DNA of 64,000 bases, from assembly GCA_002344125.1 (NCBI GenBank), contig DDTQ01000002.1:62001-126000 (forward strand), written 5' to 3'. The notes beneath the pieces were generated by a model. That model saw only the letters and a program-made list of their open reading frames with translations. It was not told the origin of the DNA and did no database searches. The DNA comes from Ignavibacteria bacterium UBA2360. Lineage in GTDB: Bacteria > Bacteroidota > Ignavibacteria > Tepidaquicellales > OLB5. Shown here in pieces: positions 1-8,713 of the stretch. How positions within the stretch are numbered: position 1 is the first letter of the stretch; each line of letters starts with the position of its first letter. The position numbers were made by a program, and so were the translations under genes.

Positions 1-399
1 AATAGAGTTCATGCAATATCACCGAACCTACCCTGCCGGCTCCGCAAATTATATAATGCCCTGAAAGTTTCTTTATGCTTTTTTCCATTCTTCGTTTTTT
101 AAAAGTTTCCTTTAACTGGCCTTCAACTATTAATGCAGTAAAAGTTGAAATTATGTATGTGGCTGTTCCTATTCCCGTAAAGGCTATTAGTATTGTGAAT
201 AATCTTCCCCAGTTGTTGTTGGTAAGATCTATAATTTCTCCGTACCCAATTGTAAGTATTGTTATAACAGTCATGTAAAAACAATCCAATAAAGTATACT
301 TCCCGCCGCCTACAAGCCAATAACCTGATGTACCTGTTAATAACACTATAAAAGCAGCAAGAATGGTATCCGGAATTTCCTTAACAAATCACTGGTCAT
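1..399 (-). CDS. Potassium channel with TrkA-N domain (partial, 5' frameshift)
   Basis: Two-TM potassium channel followed by a cytoplasmic NAD-binding RCK/TrkA-N domain; it is cut by the left edge of the window. Reading leftwards, the frame shows a pore segment with the K+ selectivity filter TIGYG (codons near 245-260), an inner helix ending in EGQLKETFKKRRMEK, and the start of a Rossmann fold with CGAGRVG (near positions 25-45). This frame has no ATG and meets a TGA at 389-391. An ATG at 397-399 opens another frame reading MTSDLLRKFRIP, which fits the usual amino terminus of such channels but stops at 346-348. One extra base near 362-366 would join the two into a continuous first TM helix, so a one-base deletion or a sequence error is likely. 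Family is sure; the state of the gene is not. Confidence 0.7.
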
Positions 400-475
400 C
401 TTAACAAATTTTAACTAATTGTCATTTCAAATTCAGTATTATTATAAGTTTTATTTAGTTAATTTTGTTATTCTT

Positions 476-979
476 ATGATCAATCTATTTCTTTGCAGGC
501 ATGCTAAGTCAAGCTGGGCTGATACCGGTTTGCGGGATATTGAACGCCCATTGAACGAACGCGGTAAGTTCGATGCTCCGCTTATGGGTGGAATACTCAA
601 AAACAAGCAGGAATCAGCAGATTTGATCTTATCGAGCCCTGCTAAGAGAGCTTTCAAAACCGCAAAAATTATTGCGGAAAAGATCGGCTATGATCTGAAA
701 GATATCGAAATTGAAGATGATCTTTACATGGCGGGTACCAATGATTTTTTAAATGTACTGGAAAAAATAAACAGCAAAAACAAAAACATCATGCTTTTCA
801 GTCATAACTTTGGTATTACTGATTTTGCCAATTATATAAGCAATTCAAAGATCGCCAATATACCTACCTGCGGTATAGTAAAAATAAATTTCTCTTTCAG
901 CGACTGGAAAAAAATAAAGAACAACAAAGGTACTCTTCAGTACTTCATTTACCCAAAAATGTTTAAACATGGATCATAA
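476..979 (+). CDS. SixA-like histidine phosphatase
   Basis: Histidine phosphatase superfamily protein of 167 residues. The phosphate-accepting His sits in LCRHAKSSW (residue 9), a conserved Arg follows in NERG, and the second catalytic His lies in LFSHNFG (residue 110). This layout is that of SixA, which removes phosphate from phosphohistidine in phosphotransfer proteins; the real substrate here is unknown. I chose the ATG at 476 because the sequence from there begins directly with the first beta strand; an in-frame start at 419 would add 19 unusual residues. The stop overlaps the ppk start by 11 bases, so the two genes are probably translated together, and a link to polyphosphate or phosphate handling is possible. 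Confidence 0.82.
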   Translation: MINLFLCRHAKSSWADTGLRDIERPLNERGKFDAPLMGGILKNKQESADLILSSPAKRAFKTAKIIAEKIGYDLKDIEIEDDLYMAGTNDFLNVLEKINSKNKNIMLFSHNFGITDFANYISNSKIANIPTCGIVKINFSFSDWKKIKNNKGTLQYFIYPKMFKHGS

Positions 980-3035
980 ATTTTTAAATAGAGAGCTAAG
1001 CTGGCTATCATTCAATCACAGGGTATTGCAGGAAGCAAAAGATCCTTCTACGCCGCTGTATGAAAAAATTAAATTCCTTGCCATCTTTTCTTCAAACCTC
1101 GATGAATTTTTCCGCGTCCGGGTTGCTTCCTTAAGATCACTGCTTGATCTGAAGAAGAAAACTCAGAAAGAACTGAAGTTTGATGTAGAAAAACTGCTTG
1201 CCAAACTTCACAAAACAGTAGTGAAAATGCAGGAAGAATACGGCGAGACTTTCACAAAAGTGATAAAGCCTGAGCTTGAACAAAACAACATCTTTCTTGT
1301 AGATCATACGCAGTTGAATACTGTTCAGAAAGAGTTCGTTTCAGAGCTATTCAACTCGCAGGTAGTACCGCATATTATGCCAATGATAATCGCGCGGAAG
1401 AAGATAACTCCGTTTCTGCGCAATCAAAGGCTTTATCTTGCAGTTAAACTTTCTTCCAAGCTTAACAGCAGAAGTGATAAACAGCTTAAACACAAAAGAT
1501 ACCTTTCTGCGATAGTTGAAATACCAACAAACCACATAGATAGATTCATTCTGCTCCCTAAAATAGGCAACAACAATTATATCATGTTCCTTGATGATAT
1601 TATCCGTTACTTCCTGCCAAATATATTTTACGGATATAATGTCCATGAATCATTCGCGGTAAAGCTCACACGCGATGCGGAGCTTTACATTGAAGATGAA
1701 TTTTCAGGAAACCTGCTGGATAAAATGAAGAAGAGCCTCGCTAAACGCTCCAGCGGAGCCCCTTCACGGTTCCTGTATGATAGGGCAATGCCTGCATCCT
1801 TTCTGAATTTTCTCAAAGAAGCCCTGCTTCTTTCCGATGAAGATCTTTACCCCGGTGGGAAGTATCATAACTTCAGCGATTTTTTCAGTTTCCCTAACCC
1901 CGGAATGAATGAGCTGAACTATCCCGAAATGAAACCGCTTCGCTCGAAAGCGCTTGATTCAGAAAAAAATCTATTCACATCTGCATCAGAAAAAGACAAA
2001 CTGCTGTACTTTCCATACCAATCTTACGATTATGTAATTAACGCTTTCGAACAGGCGGCCAATGATCCTGATGTAAAATCTATAAAAGTTACTCAATACA
2101 GGGTCGCAAAAGATTCCAGGATCGTAAACGCTCTAATTAAAGCTGCGCACAGAGGAAAAGATGTAACCGCGTTTGTAGAAATTAAAGCCCGCTTTGATGA
2201 AGAGATAAATATCAAGAGCGCCGAAGAAATGCAGAAAGCCGGAGTTAAGGTGTTATATAGTCTCCCCGGACTCAAGGTGCATGCTAAAATAGCATTAATT
2301 ACCCGTGAAGAAAACAATGTTATAAAAAACTATGCCTATCTTTCTACCGGCAATTTCAATGAAAAGACCGCCAGACTTTACACTGACTACGGTTATTTAA
2401 CCGCAAACCCGGAGCTGACTGAGGAAGTTGCCAAGGTTTTTGAAGCCCTTGAAGGCAAAGAAATTAATTACGAATTCAGGCATCTGCTTGTTGCCCATTA
2501 CGGCATGCGTGAAGGATTTCAGGCTTTGGTAGATAATGAAATTGCGTATGCGCAAAAAGGAATGCCGGCAGCTATTACGATCAAACTTAACAGTCTCGAA
2601 GATGAACGCATGATCAAGAAACTTTACGAAGCCAGCTCTGCCGGCGTTAAAGTAAACATGATCGTACGGGGAATATGCTGCCTTATACCGGGTATTAAAA
2701 ATATGAGTGAAAATATCAGGGGTATCAGCATAATTGATAGATTCCTCGAACATGACCGGGTTTATATGTTTAATAATGGGGGAAATGAAAAGATATTTCT
2801 TTCAAGCGCTGACTGGATGAAACGAAATTTGAGCAGAAGAATTGAAGTTGCTTTTCCTATATACGATGAAGACCTGAAGAATATTATTAAGCATATATTG
2901 AATATCAAACTTAATGACAATGTGAAAGCCAGAGTAATAGATGAAAAGCAGACTAATAACTATGTTACCGGTGAAAGCACAACCGCTCACCGCTCTCAAT
3001 ACGAGATCTACGATTACATGAAGAGTTTTAAATAA
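969..3035 (+). CDS. ppk1: Polyphosphate kinase 1
   Basis: Reversibly moves the terminal phosphate of ATP onto polyphosphate. The 688 residues match the full PPK1 length. The N-terminal domain opens with NRELSWLSFNHRVLQEA, the head domain follows, and the two C-terminal phospholipase-D-like domains hold the autophosphorylated His in GLKVHAK (about residue 437) and a second His in FLEHDRVYMFN (about residue 592). The ATP-binding segment TQYRVAKDSRIV and the motif YLSTGNFNEKTA are also visible. The gene overlaps the SixA-like phosphatase gene before it, which points to one transcript. Nothing is missing or truncated. Confidence 0.96.
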   Translation: MDHKFLNRELSWLSFNHRVLQEAKDPSTPLYEKIKFLAIFSSNLDEFFRVRVASLRSLLDLKKKTQKELKFDVEKLLAKLHKTVVKMQEEYGETFTKVIKPELEQNNIFLVDHTQLNTVQKEFVSELFNSQVVPHIMPMIIARKKITPFLRNQRLYLAVKLSSKLNSRSDKQLKHKRYLSAIVEIPTNHIDRFILLPKIGNNNYIMFLDDIIRYFLPNIFYGYNVHESFAVKLTRDAELYIEDEFSGNLLDKMKKSLAKRSSGAPSRFLYDRAMPASFLNFLKEALLLSDEDLYPGGKYHNFSDFFSFPNPGMNELNYPEMKPLRSKALDSEKNLFTSASEKDKLLYFPYQSYDYVINAFEQAANDPDVKSIKVTQYRVAKDSRIVNALIKAAHRGKDVTAFVEIKARFDEEINIKSAEEMQKAGVKVLYSLPGLKVHAKIALITREENNVIKNYAYLSTGNFNEKTARLYTDYGYLTANPELTEEVAKVFEALEGKEINYEFRHLLVAHYGMREGFQALVDNEIAYAQKGMPAAITIKLNSLEDERMIKKLYEASSAGVKVNMIVRGICCLIPGIKNMSENIRGISIIDRFLEHDRVYMFNNGGNEKIFLSSADWMKRNLSRRIEVAFPIYDEDLKNIIKHILNIKLNDNVKARVIDEKQTNNYVTGESTTAHRSQYEIYDYMKSFK

Positions 3036-3084
3036 ACTCTCACAAAAAATTGTTCTATAAGGCTTATATTATTCGTGTAAATTA

Positions 3085-3942
3085 ATGAAACTACCGGCGG
3101 CAATTCTCATTTCGATCATTCTTCTGAACATAACAGTTTATTCAGATTCCACGTTCACAAAGAGGTCATTTAAACCCAAGAAGACTAACATTATTCAGGA
3201 TCTTGGTTATGACCTGAAATATTTCGCTATAGACTGGGGTGCCTTCTTCGCTTCTCCATTCACCAGCAAAAAAAATCTGATAATATCATCATCAGTTGTT
3301 GCAGGAACAGTCCTTTCATCAACACTGGATAAAGATATCAGGAAACATTTTTCAGTCCCCGGGGAATCAAAATACAGCGGTACTTTTCTTGATGGACCAA
3401 TATTTTACGGCTATGTTCAGTATCCCAGCATTTTAGGAGGCGCGATGTACACAATAGGGCTGTTAGCCCGCGAGAGCGAACTGAGAAAAACAGGCAGAAT
3501 GCTGATCCAGTCACTGGTTTATTCAGGCACGGTAACAATGGCTCTCAGGTACGCAACAGGCAGGCACCGGCCGTTCAGTTCATCCGGCAATCAATATGAA
3601 TTTTCATGGTTCAATTCCGCAGGCGATACGCAATCCTTTCCTTCAGGTCATACCGTGGTTGCGTTCGCAACTTCAACAATTCTTGCAGAGCAGATTGATA
3701 CATGGTGGGCAAGGGGTATATTGTATTCTTTTGCCGCCTTAACAGGTTACGCAAGGATGCACTACGATAAGCACTGGTTCAGCGATATATTTTTTGGCGC
3801 AGCTTTGGGTTTTGGTTCTTCTATGTTTGTAATTCACCGTGAGCGTGACCGGGAAAAGAACGAACGACAAAAGCAGAAAAAGGGCGGTGGATTTTCATTT
3901 TCACCCACAATGAACGGGTTTAACATAGTCTATGGCTTTTGA
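3085..3942 (+). CDS. PAP2 family phosphatase
   Basis: Type 2 phosphatidic acid phosphatase-like protein of 285 residues with an N-terminal signal peptide or anchor. The three PAP2 motifs are present: RP in ATGRHRPFS (about residue 160, with Arg replacing the usual first Lys), PSGH (about residue 186), and the R-x5-H-x3-D pattern in ARMHYDKHWFSD (about residues 224-235). Such enzymes remove phosphate from lipid phosphates such as undecaprenyl pyrophosphate or phosphatidate at the membrane; the substrate cannot be told from sequence. The end of the protein is a basic stretch followed by a short segment ending in Phe, which might be an outer-membrane strand, but this is uncertain. It converges with the next gene with one base between stops. 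Confidence 0.85.
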   Translation: MKLPAAILISIILLNITVYSDSTFTKRSFKPKKTNIIQDLGYDLKYFAIDWGAFFASPFTSKKNLIISSSVVAGTVLSSTLDKDIRKHFSVPGESKYSGTFLDGPIFYGYVQYPSILGGAMYTIGLLARESELRKTGRMLIQSLVYSGTVTMALRYATGRHRPFSSSGNQYEFSWFNSAGDTQSFPSGHTVVAFATSTILAEQIDTWWARGILYSFAALTGYARMHYDKHWFSDIFFGAALGFGSSMFVIHRERDREKNERQKQKKGGGFSFSPTMNGFNIVYGF

Positions 3943-3943
3943 T

Positions 3944-6622
3944 CTAGAAAGTAAAACCTGTCCCAAAATAAAACGCCTGCTTTATTTCCTTTGATGCCGC
4001 ATATGTAAACCTGAATGCTATATCCCTGTTCAGCAGGAACATAAATATACCGCCGCCGTAACCCGTATGCCAGAGATTTGAAGTTTCACCCTTAACAAAT
4101 ACCCTGCCTGTTTCAGCAAAAGTGAATATTCCAACAGTTTCAGGCAGTAATATATTCATATCAAAAAGCTTCAGCCTAAGCTCCGCTGATCCAAGTATTG
4201 AGCCATCCCCTGCGAATCTCTCACCCGCGAATCCTCTGAGCGATCCTGAGCCTCCCAGGAAAGCAGATTCAAAGAATGGGAAATCACCAATCAGCTTTTC
4301 TCCCCAAAGTCTTACTCCCAGTGTAATATTCTGCTTATACCCCAAATAGCCCCGAAGGTCTGCTGAAATTTTAGCAAAATTGTAATCTCTTTCAAACAAA
4401 GAAGGAAAATATCTGCCGCCCAGCTCAAAATAGTACCCTTTAAATGGCGCAGTCTTATGATCTCTCTTATCATAAATAACACCCCCTGAAATTCCAAGCA
4501 GGTTAACCGGCTTTGCGGTAACTCCGGTCATTGAAAATTCTATTTTGTCATTCGGTTTTACATCGAAATTCTTGTAGATAATTCCCGCATTGAAACTGTA
4601 CGCTCGGTTCACGGGGAAACTAACCGAAGGATCGATTATATATTCTTCATGAATTACTTTGTACAAACCCTCATCATAAAGATCGCTGTTAAAATTTGTA
4701 TTATTCCCCCTGCCGAAGTAATTATTGATCTCTAGTCCTGACTTTCTGAAATGAAAATTTAATTGCGAGTTTTTAATAATACCCCTTAGATCTATGGCCA
4801 GATCAGTTACCAACCCTGTAATATCTTTCTTTTTAGGTGCGTACCCTGCGGAAAAATTCACTTTATAAAGGTAAGGATCCATTCTGAATCCATATTTTCT
4901 ATAACTGTAAGCGCCTCCAAAAAACGGACCAATATCAGGATTGAACATAAACAAAGGATAAAAACTCCCCATACCAAATCTATCCGGCGGAGCTGCCGGG
5001 TCGTATTTCAGATTTGCCAGTTGTTCTTCATACTTCTTCTTTTCTTCTTTTGATATGTTTTTCTTCAGACTTTTGAATTTGCCGTTAAGCTTATCGTACT
5101 CCGTTATGTACTTTTCATTATCACGCGTAACATCTCCTTCGGTTTCCGACTTTTTTCCATCATCGTAAAACAATACATTTTCACCGGATGTATTTTTGAT
5201 AATATCTTTTCCATCACCGCCGATAATTCTTATTTTAGGAGGATTGTCTGACTTTCCGGTTATTACCACCTCATCATCGCCATCCTGCAGGTATATCCTT
5301 ATTTCTTCAGTGATCTCATTATTGAATCGCTTCTGCTTTGATATCTCATCTTTACCTTTTACTTCATCGCTTTTGATTTTGAATATCGTGATCTCCGTGA
5401 AATCGTTATTATCACTTGCAGGTTCATAAGTATTTGTCACCGGATTGAAGCCAAGCCTTACCAAATCATCTTTATCGCTCAGGTAGATATCCACTACGGA
5501 ATTAACCAGTACAAAATATTCCATTGAAGCTTCCCTGAGCCCATCTCTCCTGGAAATAAGCTTTGTTAAAATTTCATCCTTTGCCTTTTTATAAACTTCC
5601 GGCGGCAGTTGTTTCACTGCGTTGTTTATGACTTCATCAGTCAGTTTGTTTACCACTTCATTTGTAACTTCTTCCCAGGTTTCTTTTGAAACAAAGCTCA
5701 AAAAACGCTGATCTAAATACCTGCCGCTCCATGTCATATATCTCAATTTTGGGTAACTGTACCCAAAGTTGTTTAACTGTGGAATGTTCTGCTCGGCAAT
5801 AAATGGAAGAAGACCGTCAAATTTCGCAAAAGCCTGGTCCCTATCCATAGGGAAAGGTTTATATACCTTGCTCTGGCCGTCTTTGTATCTAATCCATTTC
5901 CACTGATCTTTATGCCTGTCCCAATCCCCCAAAAAAATATCCAGCAGCCTCGCCTTTAAAAAGGCGCGGCTATCAACCGATTCATCGCTTTCCTTGTTAA
6001 GTCTATCCAGCAGCTTTACTGTGCTTATAACTTTATCTGAACCCTCAAACTGAGCCTCATCCGGAACAATTTCCATTATTCCCAAAAGTCCGCCGAATTC
6101 TTTTTGATACTCACCAAGCTGAGTGTCATCAGGAAGTAATACGAGCGTGTAATCTGAGTGATATACTCCGACTGCGTCAAGTATTGGGTTCACAACAAAT
6201 CCGGCGTACGGATTTGATGAACTTATCTGGTCCTGGATAATATCCTTCGCGATCGATTCCTGTAATTCTATGGGCAGCGTCTTTTTAGGATCTTTATCCA
6301 GTGAACGGAATTTATACTCCTTGCCATCTCCGCCTTTGAACTTAAGCGCTTTTGTCTGCAGGCCGCCGCCCTTTTCAGTGGGTGTTAAGCCGCCCCCGTA
6401 CTTTGAAAGATCTGCTACACCAACTTTAACCGGGGTTGACCAAACATCACGCCAGTGCGCGCCAAAGAACAATTCATGAAGCGCGCCGGCATCATAATGT
6501 TTACCCGGAATTACCGTCTTGTATCCCGAAAACCATTCTGCGCCTGTTTGGGAAAATATCCCTGAAACCAGGATTAAACTCGAAGTAACAAAAGCAAAAA
6601 AATTTTTTTTGCTCAATAGCAT
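3944..6622 (-). CDS. Omp85/BamA-type barrel with kinase-like N-terminal region
   Basis: Outer membrane protein of 892 residues with a signal peptide. The C-terminal part is a 16-strand Omp85 (surface antigen D15) barrel with the typical SGSLRGFAGERF motif and a final aromatic residue. The N-terminal 300 residues belong to the module found in Bacteroidota ShdA-like proteins, usually preceded there by a metallophosphoesterase domain that is absent here. This module has RSLDKDP, IIQDQISS, LLDIFLGDWDRHKDQW (about residues 226-241) and FPMDRDQAF (about 257-265). The Asp-x-Asp-Arg-His and later Asp-Arg-Asp segments resemble the catalytic and metal-binding motifs of HipA/FAM20-like kinases; that function is my inference. 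I chose ATG 6622 because a GGGGG Shine-Dalgarno-like run lies just upstream; a GTG at 6649 would hide the signal peptide. Confidence 0.85.
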   Translation of the reverse strand: MLLSKKNFFAFVTSSLILVSGIFSQTGAEWFSGYKTVIPGKHYDAGALHELFFGAHWRDVWSTPVKVGVADLSKYGGGLTPTEKGGGLQTKALKFKGGDGKEYKFRSLDKDPKKTLPIELQESIAKDIIQDQISSSNPYAGFVVNPILDAVGVYHSDYTLVLLPDDTQLGEYQKEFGGLLGIMEIVPDEAQFEGSDKVISTVKLLDRLNKESDESVDSRAFLKARLLDIFLGDWDRHKDQWKWIRYKDGQSKVYKPFPMDRDQAFAKFDGLLPFIAEQNIPQLNNFGYSYPKLRYMTWSGRYLDQRFLSFVSKETWEEVTNEVVNKLTDEVINNAVKQLPPEVYKKAKDEILTKLISRRDGLREASMEYFVLVNSVVDIYLSDKDDLVRLGFNPVTNTYEPASDNNDFTEITIFKIKSDEVKGKDEISKQKRFNNEITEEIRIYLQDGDDEVVITGKSDNPPKIRIIGGDGKDIIKNTSGENVLFYDDGKKSETEGDVTRDNEKYITEYDKLNGKFKSLKKNISKEEKKKYEEQLANLKYDPAAPPDRFGMGSFYPLFMFNPDIGPFFGGAYSYRKYGFRMDPYLYKVNFSAGYAPKKKDITGLVTDLAIDLRGIIKNSQLNFHFRKSGLEINNYFGRGNNTNFNSDLYDEGLYKVIHEEYIIDPSVSFPVNRAYSFNAGIIYKNFDVKPNDKIEFSMTGVTAKPVNLLGISGGVIYDKRDHKTAPFKGYYFELGGRYFPSLFERDYNFAKISADLRGYLGYKQNITLGVRLWGEKLIGDFPFFESAFLGGSGSLRGFAGERFAGDGSILGSAELRLKLFDMNILLPETVGIFTFAETGRVFVKGETSNLWHTGYGGGIFMFLLNRDIAFRFTYAASKEIKQAFYFGTGFTF

Positions 6623-6697
6623 TTTGCCCCCGGTAATTTGATATATCACTATTTGAAAAGTTATTGCGGTTTTACTGCAGGTAAAAAGTAAAGCTTT

Positions 6698-7639
6698 TTA
6701 TTTATTCAATCCGTAAACAATGAAATATGGTTCTTTACCTCTTCCTTCATTGCTGATGTAAAGCGTCCCGTCGCTTTTAAATGCGATCCCTTCGGCTTGT
6801 ATGTGAACTTTTTCCGGCAGATCTGCCTGGTCTAAAACTTCACCGGCTTTTGATATTTCAAGGATAGTATTGCCGCTTGCGGCTATAATATAAAATGAAC
6901 CGCTGAGCGGATTTTTTGCTATCCCTGAAGGATTAAACTTTCCTTCAACACTGTTATTTTTTATATCCTTGGCGGATATTACAAATCTTGGTATTTCATC
7001 AAGCTCAAGGTTATCCAGTGAAAATGTGTACACAGTTTTATCTTTGCCATACTCTTTTCCGCCTGAGCCTTTACATGCCAGAAGTAACGAATTTGTTTCA
7101 TTATCATAACATAAGCCTTCAACATCGTTTTTACCGCTCAGGAATGTTTTGTACGTTTTAAACTTCACAAGTTCACCGTTACTGCCTTCGCTGAACTCGT
7201 ATATCTTGCCGTTTGATTCCACCAAATAGAACTTACCCTTTGCGTAAGCTATATCTTCAAAATCCCCTTTCACAGTCAGAAAACTCCCGATCGAAAACTT
7301 CTTGATTACCTTTCCGCTTTGCGGATCAATTTCAAAAATATCACCATCCTCATCACCGTGCGCAAACATTCTGTTATCGTTTGTAAAGGTTATCCCCGAA
7401 ACTTCCATGAGTTCGGGAGGCAGCGCAATTTTCTCGGCAGATACATTCGATATATCATACTCGTTCAAACTACCCTTGCCGCCCGGGATATTTTTTCTTG
7501 AGATCTGTTCCTTTTCTGTACTGCTTTTATCCCTGGCCTGGTCTTTTTCCCTGGTTTGCTTTTTTCCATCACATGCCGCCAGAGAAAATAAAGCAAGTAT
7601 TAGCAGCAAATTCAGGAATTTGTCTCGATATTTTTTCAT
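6698..7639 (-). CDS. SdiA-regulated-type beta-propeller lipoprotein
   Basis: Lipoprotein of 313 residues with lipobox LAAC (Cys23), a short charged linker rich in Lys, Arg, Asp and Glu, then a beta-propeller of the SdiA-regulated (YjiK) family. Marks of the family are LMEVSGITF at the start of the propeller, GDFEDIAY and NDVEGLCYD, each a conserved acidic pair followed by a strand. The family's biochemical role is poorly known; some members are extracytoplasmic hydrolase-like or binding propellers. I chose ATG 7639 since it starts directly at the signal peptide MKKYRDKF; a longer frame to 7897 would overlap the divergent TonB gene and is not credible. Confidence 0.8.
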   Translation of the reverse strand: MKKYRDKFLNLLLILALFSLAACDGKKQTREKDQARDKSSTEKEQISRKNIPGGKGSLNEYDISNVSAEKIALPPELMEVSGITFTNDNRMFAHGDEDGDIFEIDPQSGKVIKKFSIGSFLTVKGDFEDIAYAKGKFYLVESNGKIYEFSEGSNGELVKFKTYKTFLSGKNDVEGLCYDNETNSLLLACKGSGGKEYGKDKTVYTFSLDNLELDEIPRFVISAKDIKNNSVEGKFNPSGIAKNPLSGSFYIIAASGNTILEISKAGEVLDQADLPEKVHIQAEGIAFKSDGTLYISNEGRGKEPYFIVYGLNK

Positions 7640-7774
7640 AATACATGCAAAATATGTATAAATTTGATGCATTTCAATAATACTCAATTGCCTAATAATA
7701 TCTAATTTAATGATCTCAGGAACAATCAGAATCTTCACAAGTATAACATGAAAAGGCCGATAAATGAGCCCGGT

Positions 7775-7783
7775 AAGGAGGAG
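7775..7783 (+). promoter_or_regulatory. Strong ribosome binding site of the TonB gene
   Basis: AAGGAGGAG lies three bases before ATG 7787. It is unusually strong for this window, where most starts have no clear Shine-Dalgarno sequence, and it favours 7787 over the in-frame ATG at 7748. Confidence 0.55.
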
Positions 7784-7786
7784 ATC

Positions 7787-8575
7787 ATGAACGACGCAAT
7801 AACACTCATAAACAATGATAAGTACGGAGCCCCTGAGCTCAAAAAAATGCAGCAGGGTTATACCCTTAAAGGATTTATTGTTGCGGTAACTATTCATGTT
7901 GCCTTAATTGCGGCTTACATGCTGGTTGGCTACATAAATCAATCCAAAGCCAAAGAAATACCGTTCAATCCGAAGACACCTATCATTTTGACTGATGTTG
8001 ATTTCACTCCGCCGCCTATTGATGAAACCGAAATACCGCCGGTGAAGGAAGAAGTTATACAGAAAGTGAAAGATCTTTCCTCACTCCAGCCGGAACCCGT
8101 AAGGAAAACTGACGCGGATGATGTTGTCTTAAAAACTCAGGATGAGCTTAACAACATCAATACAAATACTTCAAGAACCGGTGATACAATAATAATTGCA
8201 TCGAACAATAATGTTAAGATCGATGATATTAAAATTGATGACATGATAAAAGATGTTATAAAAGAAGCTCCCAAAGATGTTTACGGAATAAGCGAAGTTG
8301 ATGTTGCGCCTGAATGCATAAACTTATCACAGGTAAACTCAGAAATGAATTATCCTGAACTTGCAATCGAAACAGGAATGCAGGGCAAAGTAACAGTGAA
8401 GGTTCTTGTTGGGCCCGATGGCAATGTGATCAAGCTTGGCAGTTTAAGCGGACCCGAAGTGTTCCACAGTGAAGTTAAAGATAAAGCCGGACAGCTTCAG
8501 TTCACACCCGGTCTGCAAAGCAACAAACCGGTTAAGGTTTGGGTAAGTGTACCGTTTAACTTTAAGCTGAAATAA
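7787..8575 (+). CDS. tonB: Energy transducer TonB
   Basis: TonB-type protein of 262 residues that couples the proton motive force of ExbBD to outer membrane receptors. A cytoplasmic stretch of 28 residues precedes one membrane helix (about 29-50), then a Pro- and acid-rich periplasmic linker (PPPIDETEIPPVKEE) and the C-terminal TonB domain (about 165-262) with YPELAIETGMQGKV and VLVGPDGNV, ending in a beta strand VPFNFKLK. No exbB or exbD lies next to it. It could serve the TonB-dependent receptor at 31571-33856. A terminator hairpin follows. The start is set by the ribosome binding site just before it. Confidence 0.9.
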   Translation: MNDAITLINNDKYGAPELKKMQQGYTLKGFIVAVTIHVALIAAYMLVGYINQSKAKEIPFNPKTPIILTDVDFTPPPIDETEIPPVKEEVIQKVKDLSSLQPEPVRKTDADDVVLKTQDELNNINTNTSRTGDTIIIASNNNVKIDDIKIDDMIKDVIKEAPKDVYGISEVDVAPECINLSQVNSEMNYPELAIETGMQGKVTVKVLVGPDGNVIKLGSLSGPEVFHSEVKDKAGQLQFTPGLQSNKPVKVWVSVPFNFKLK

Positions 8576-8598
8576 AATACTTAAAAATTACAGAATTC

Positions 8599-8640
8599 AA
8601 ATCTTAAATCTATGTAAAAAATAGATTTAAGATTTTTTTT
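8599..8640 (+). terminator. Intrinsic terminator after tonB
   Basis: An A/T-rich perfect hairpin with arms AAATCTTAAATCTA and TAGATTTAAGATTT and a loop of nine bases runs into a T tract. It sits 23 bases after the tonB stop and ends that transcript. Confidence 0.75.
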
Positions 8641-8713
8641 TATCCCCTTAAAACGTTAATTACATTCGATATTTATATTCCTATTTTGAAACAGAAAATC
8701 ATTCATACTTTTT

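Noticed and set aside
7640..7897. 86-residue extension of the SdiA-regulated-type lipoprotein
   Set aside because: It would overlap the divergent TonB gene and put about 86 residues before a clear lipoprotein signal.
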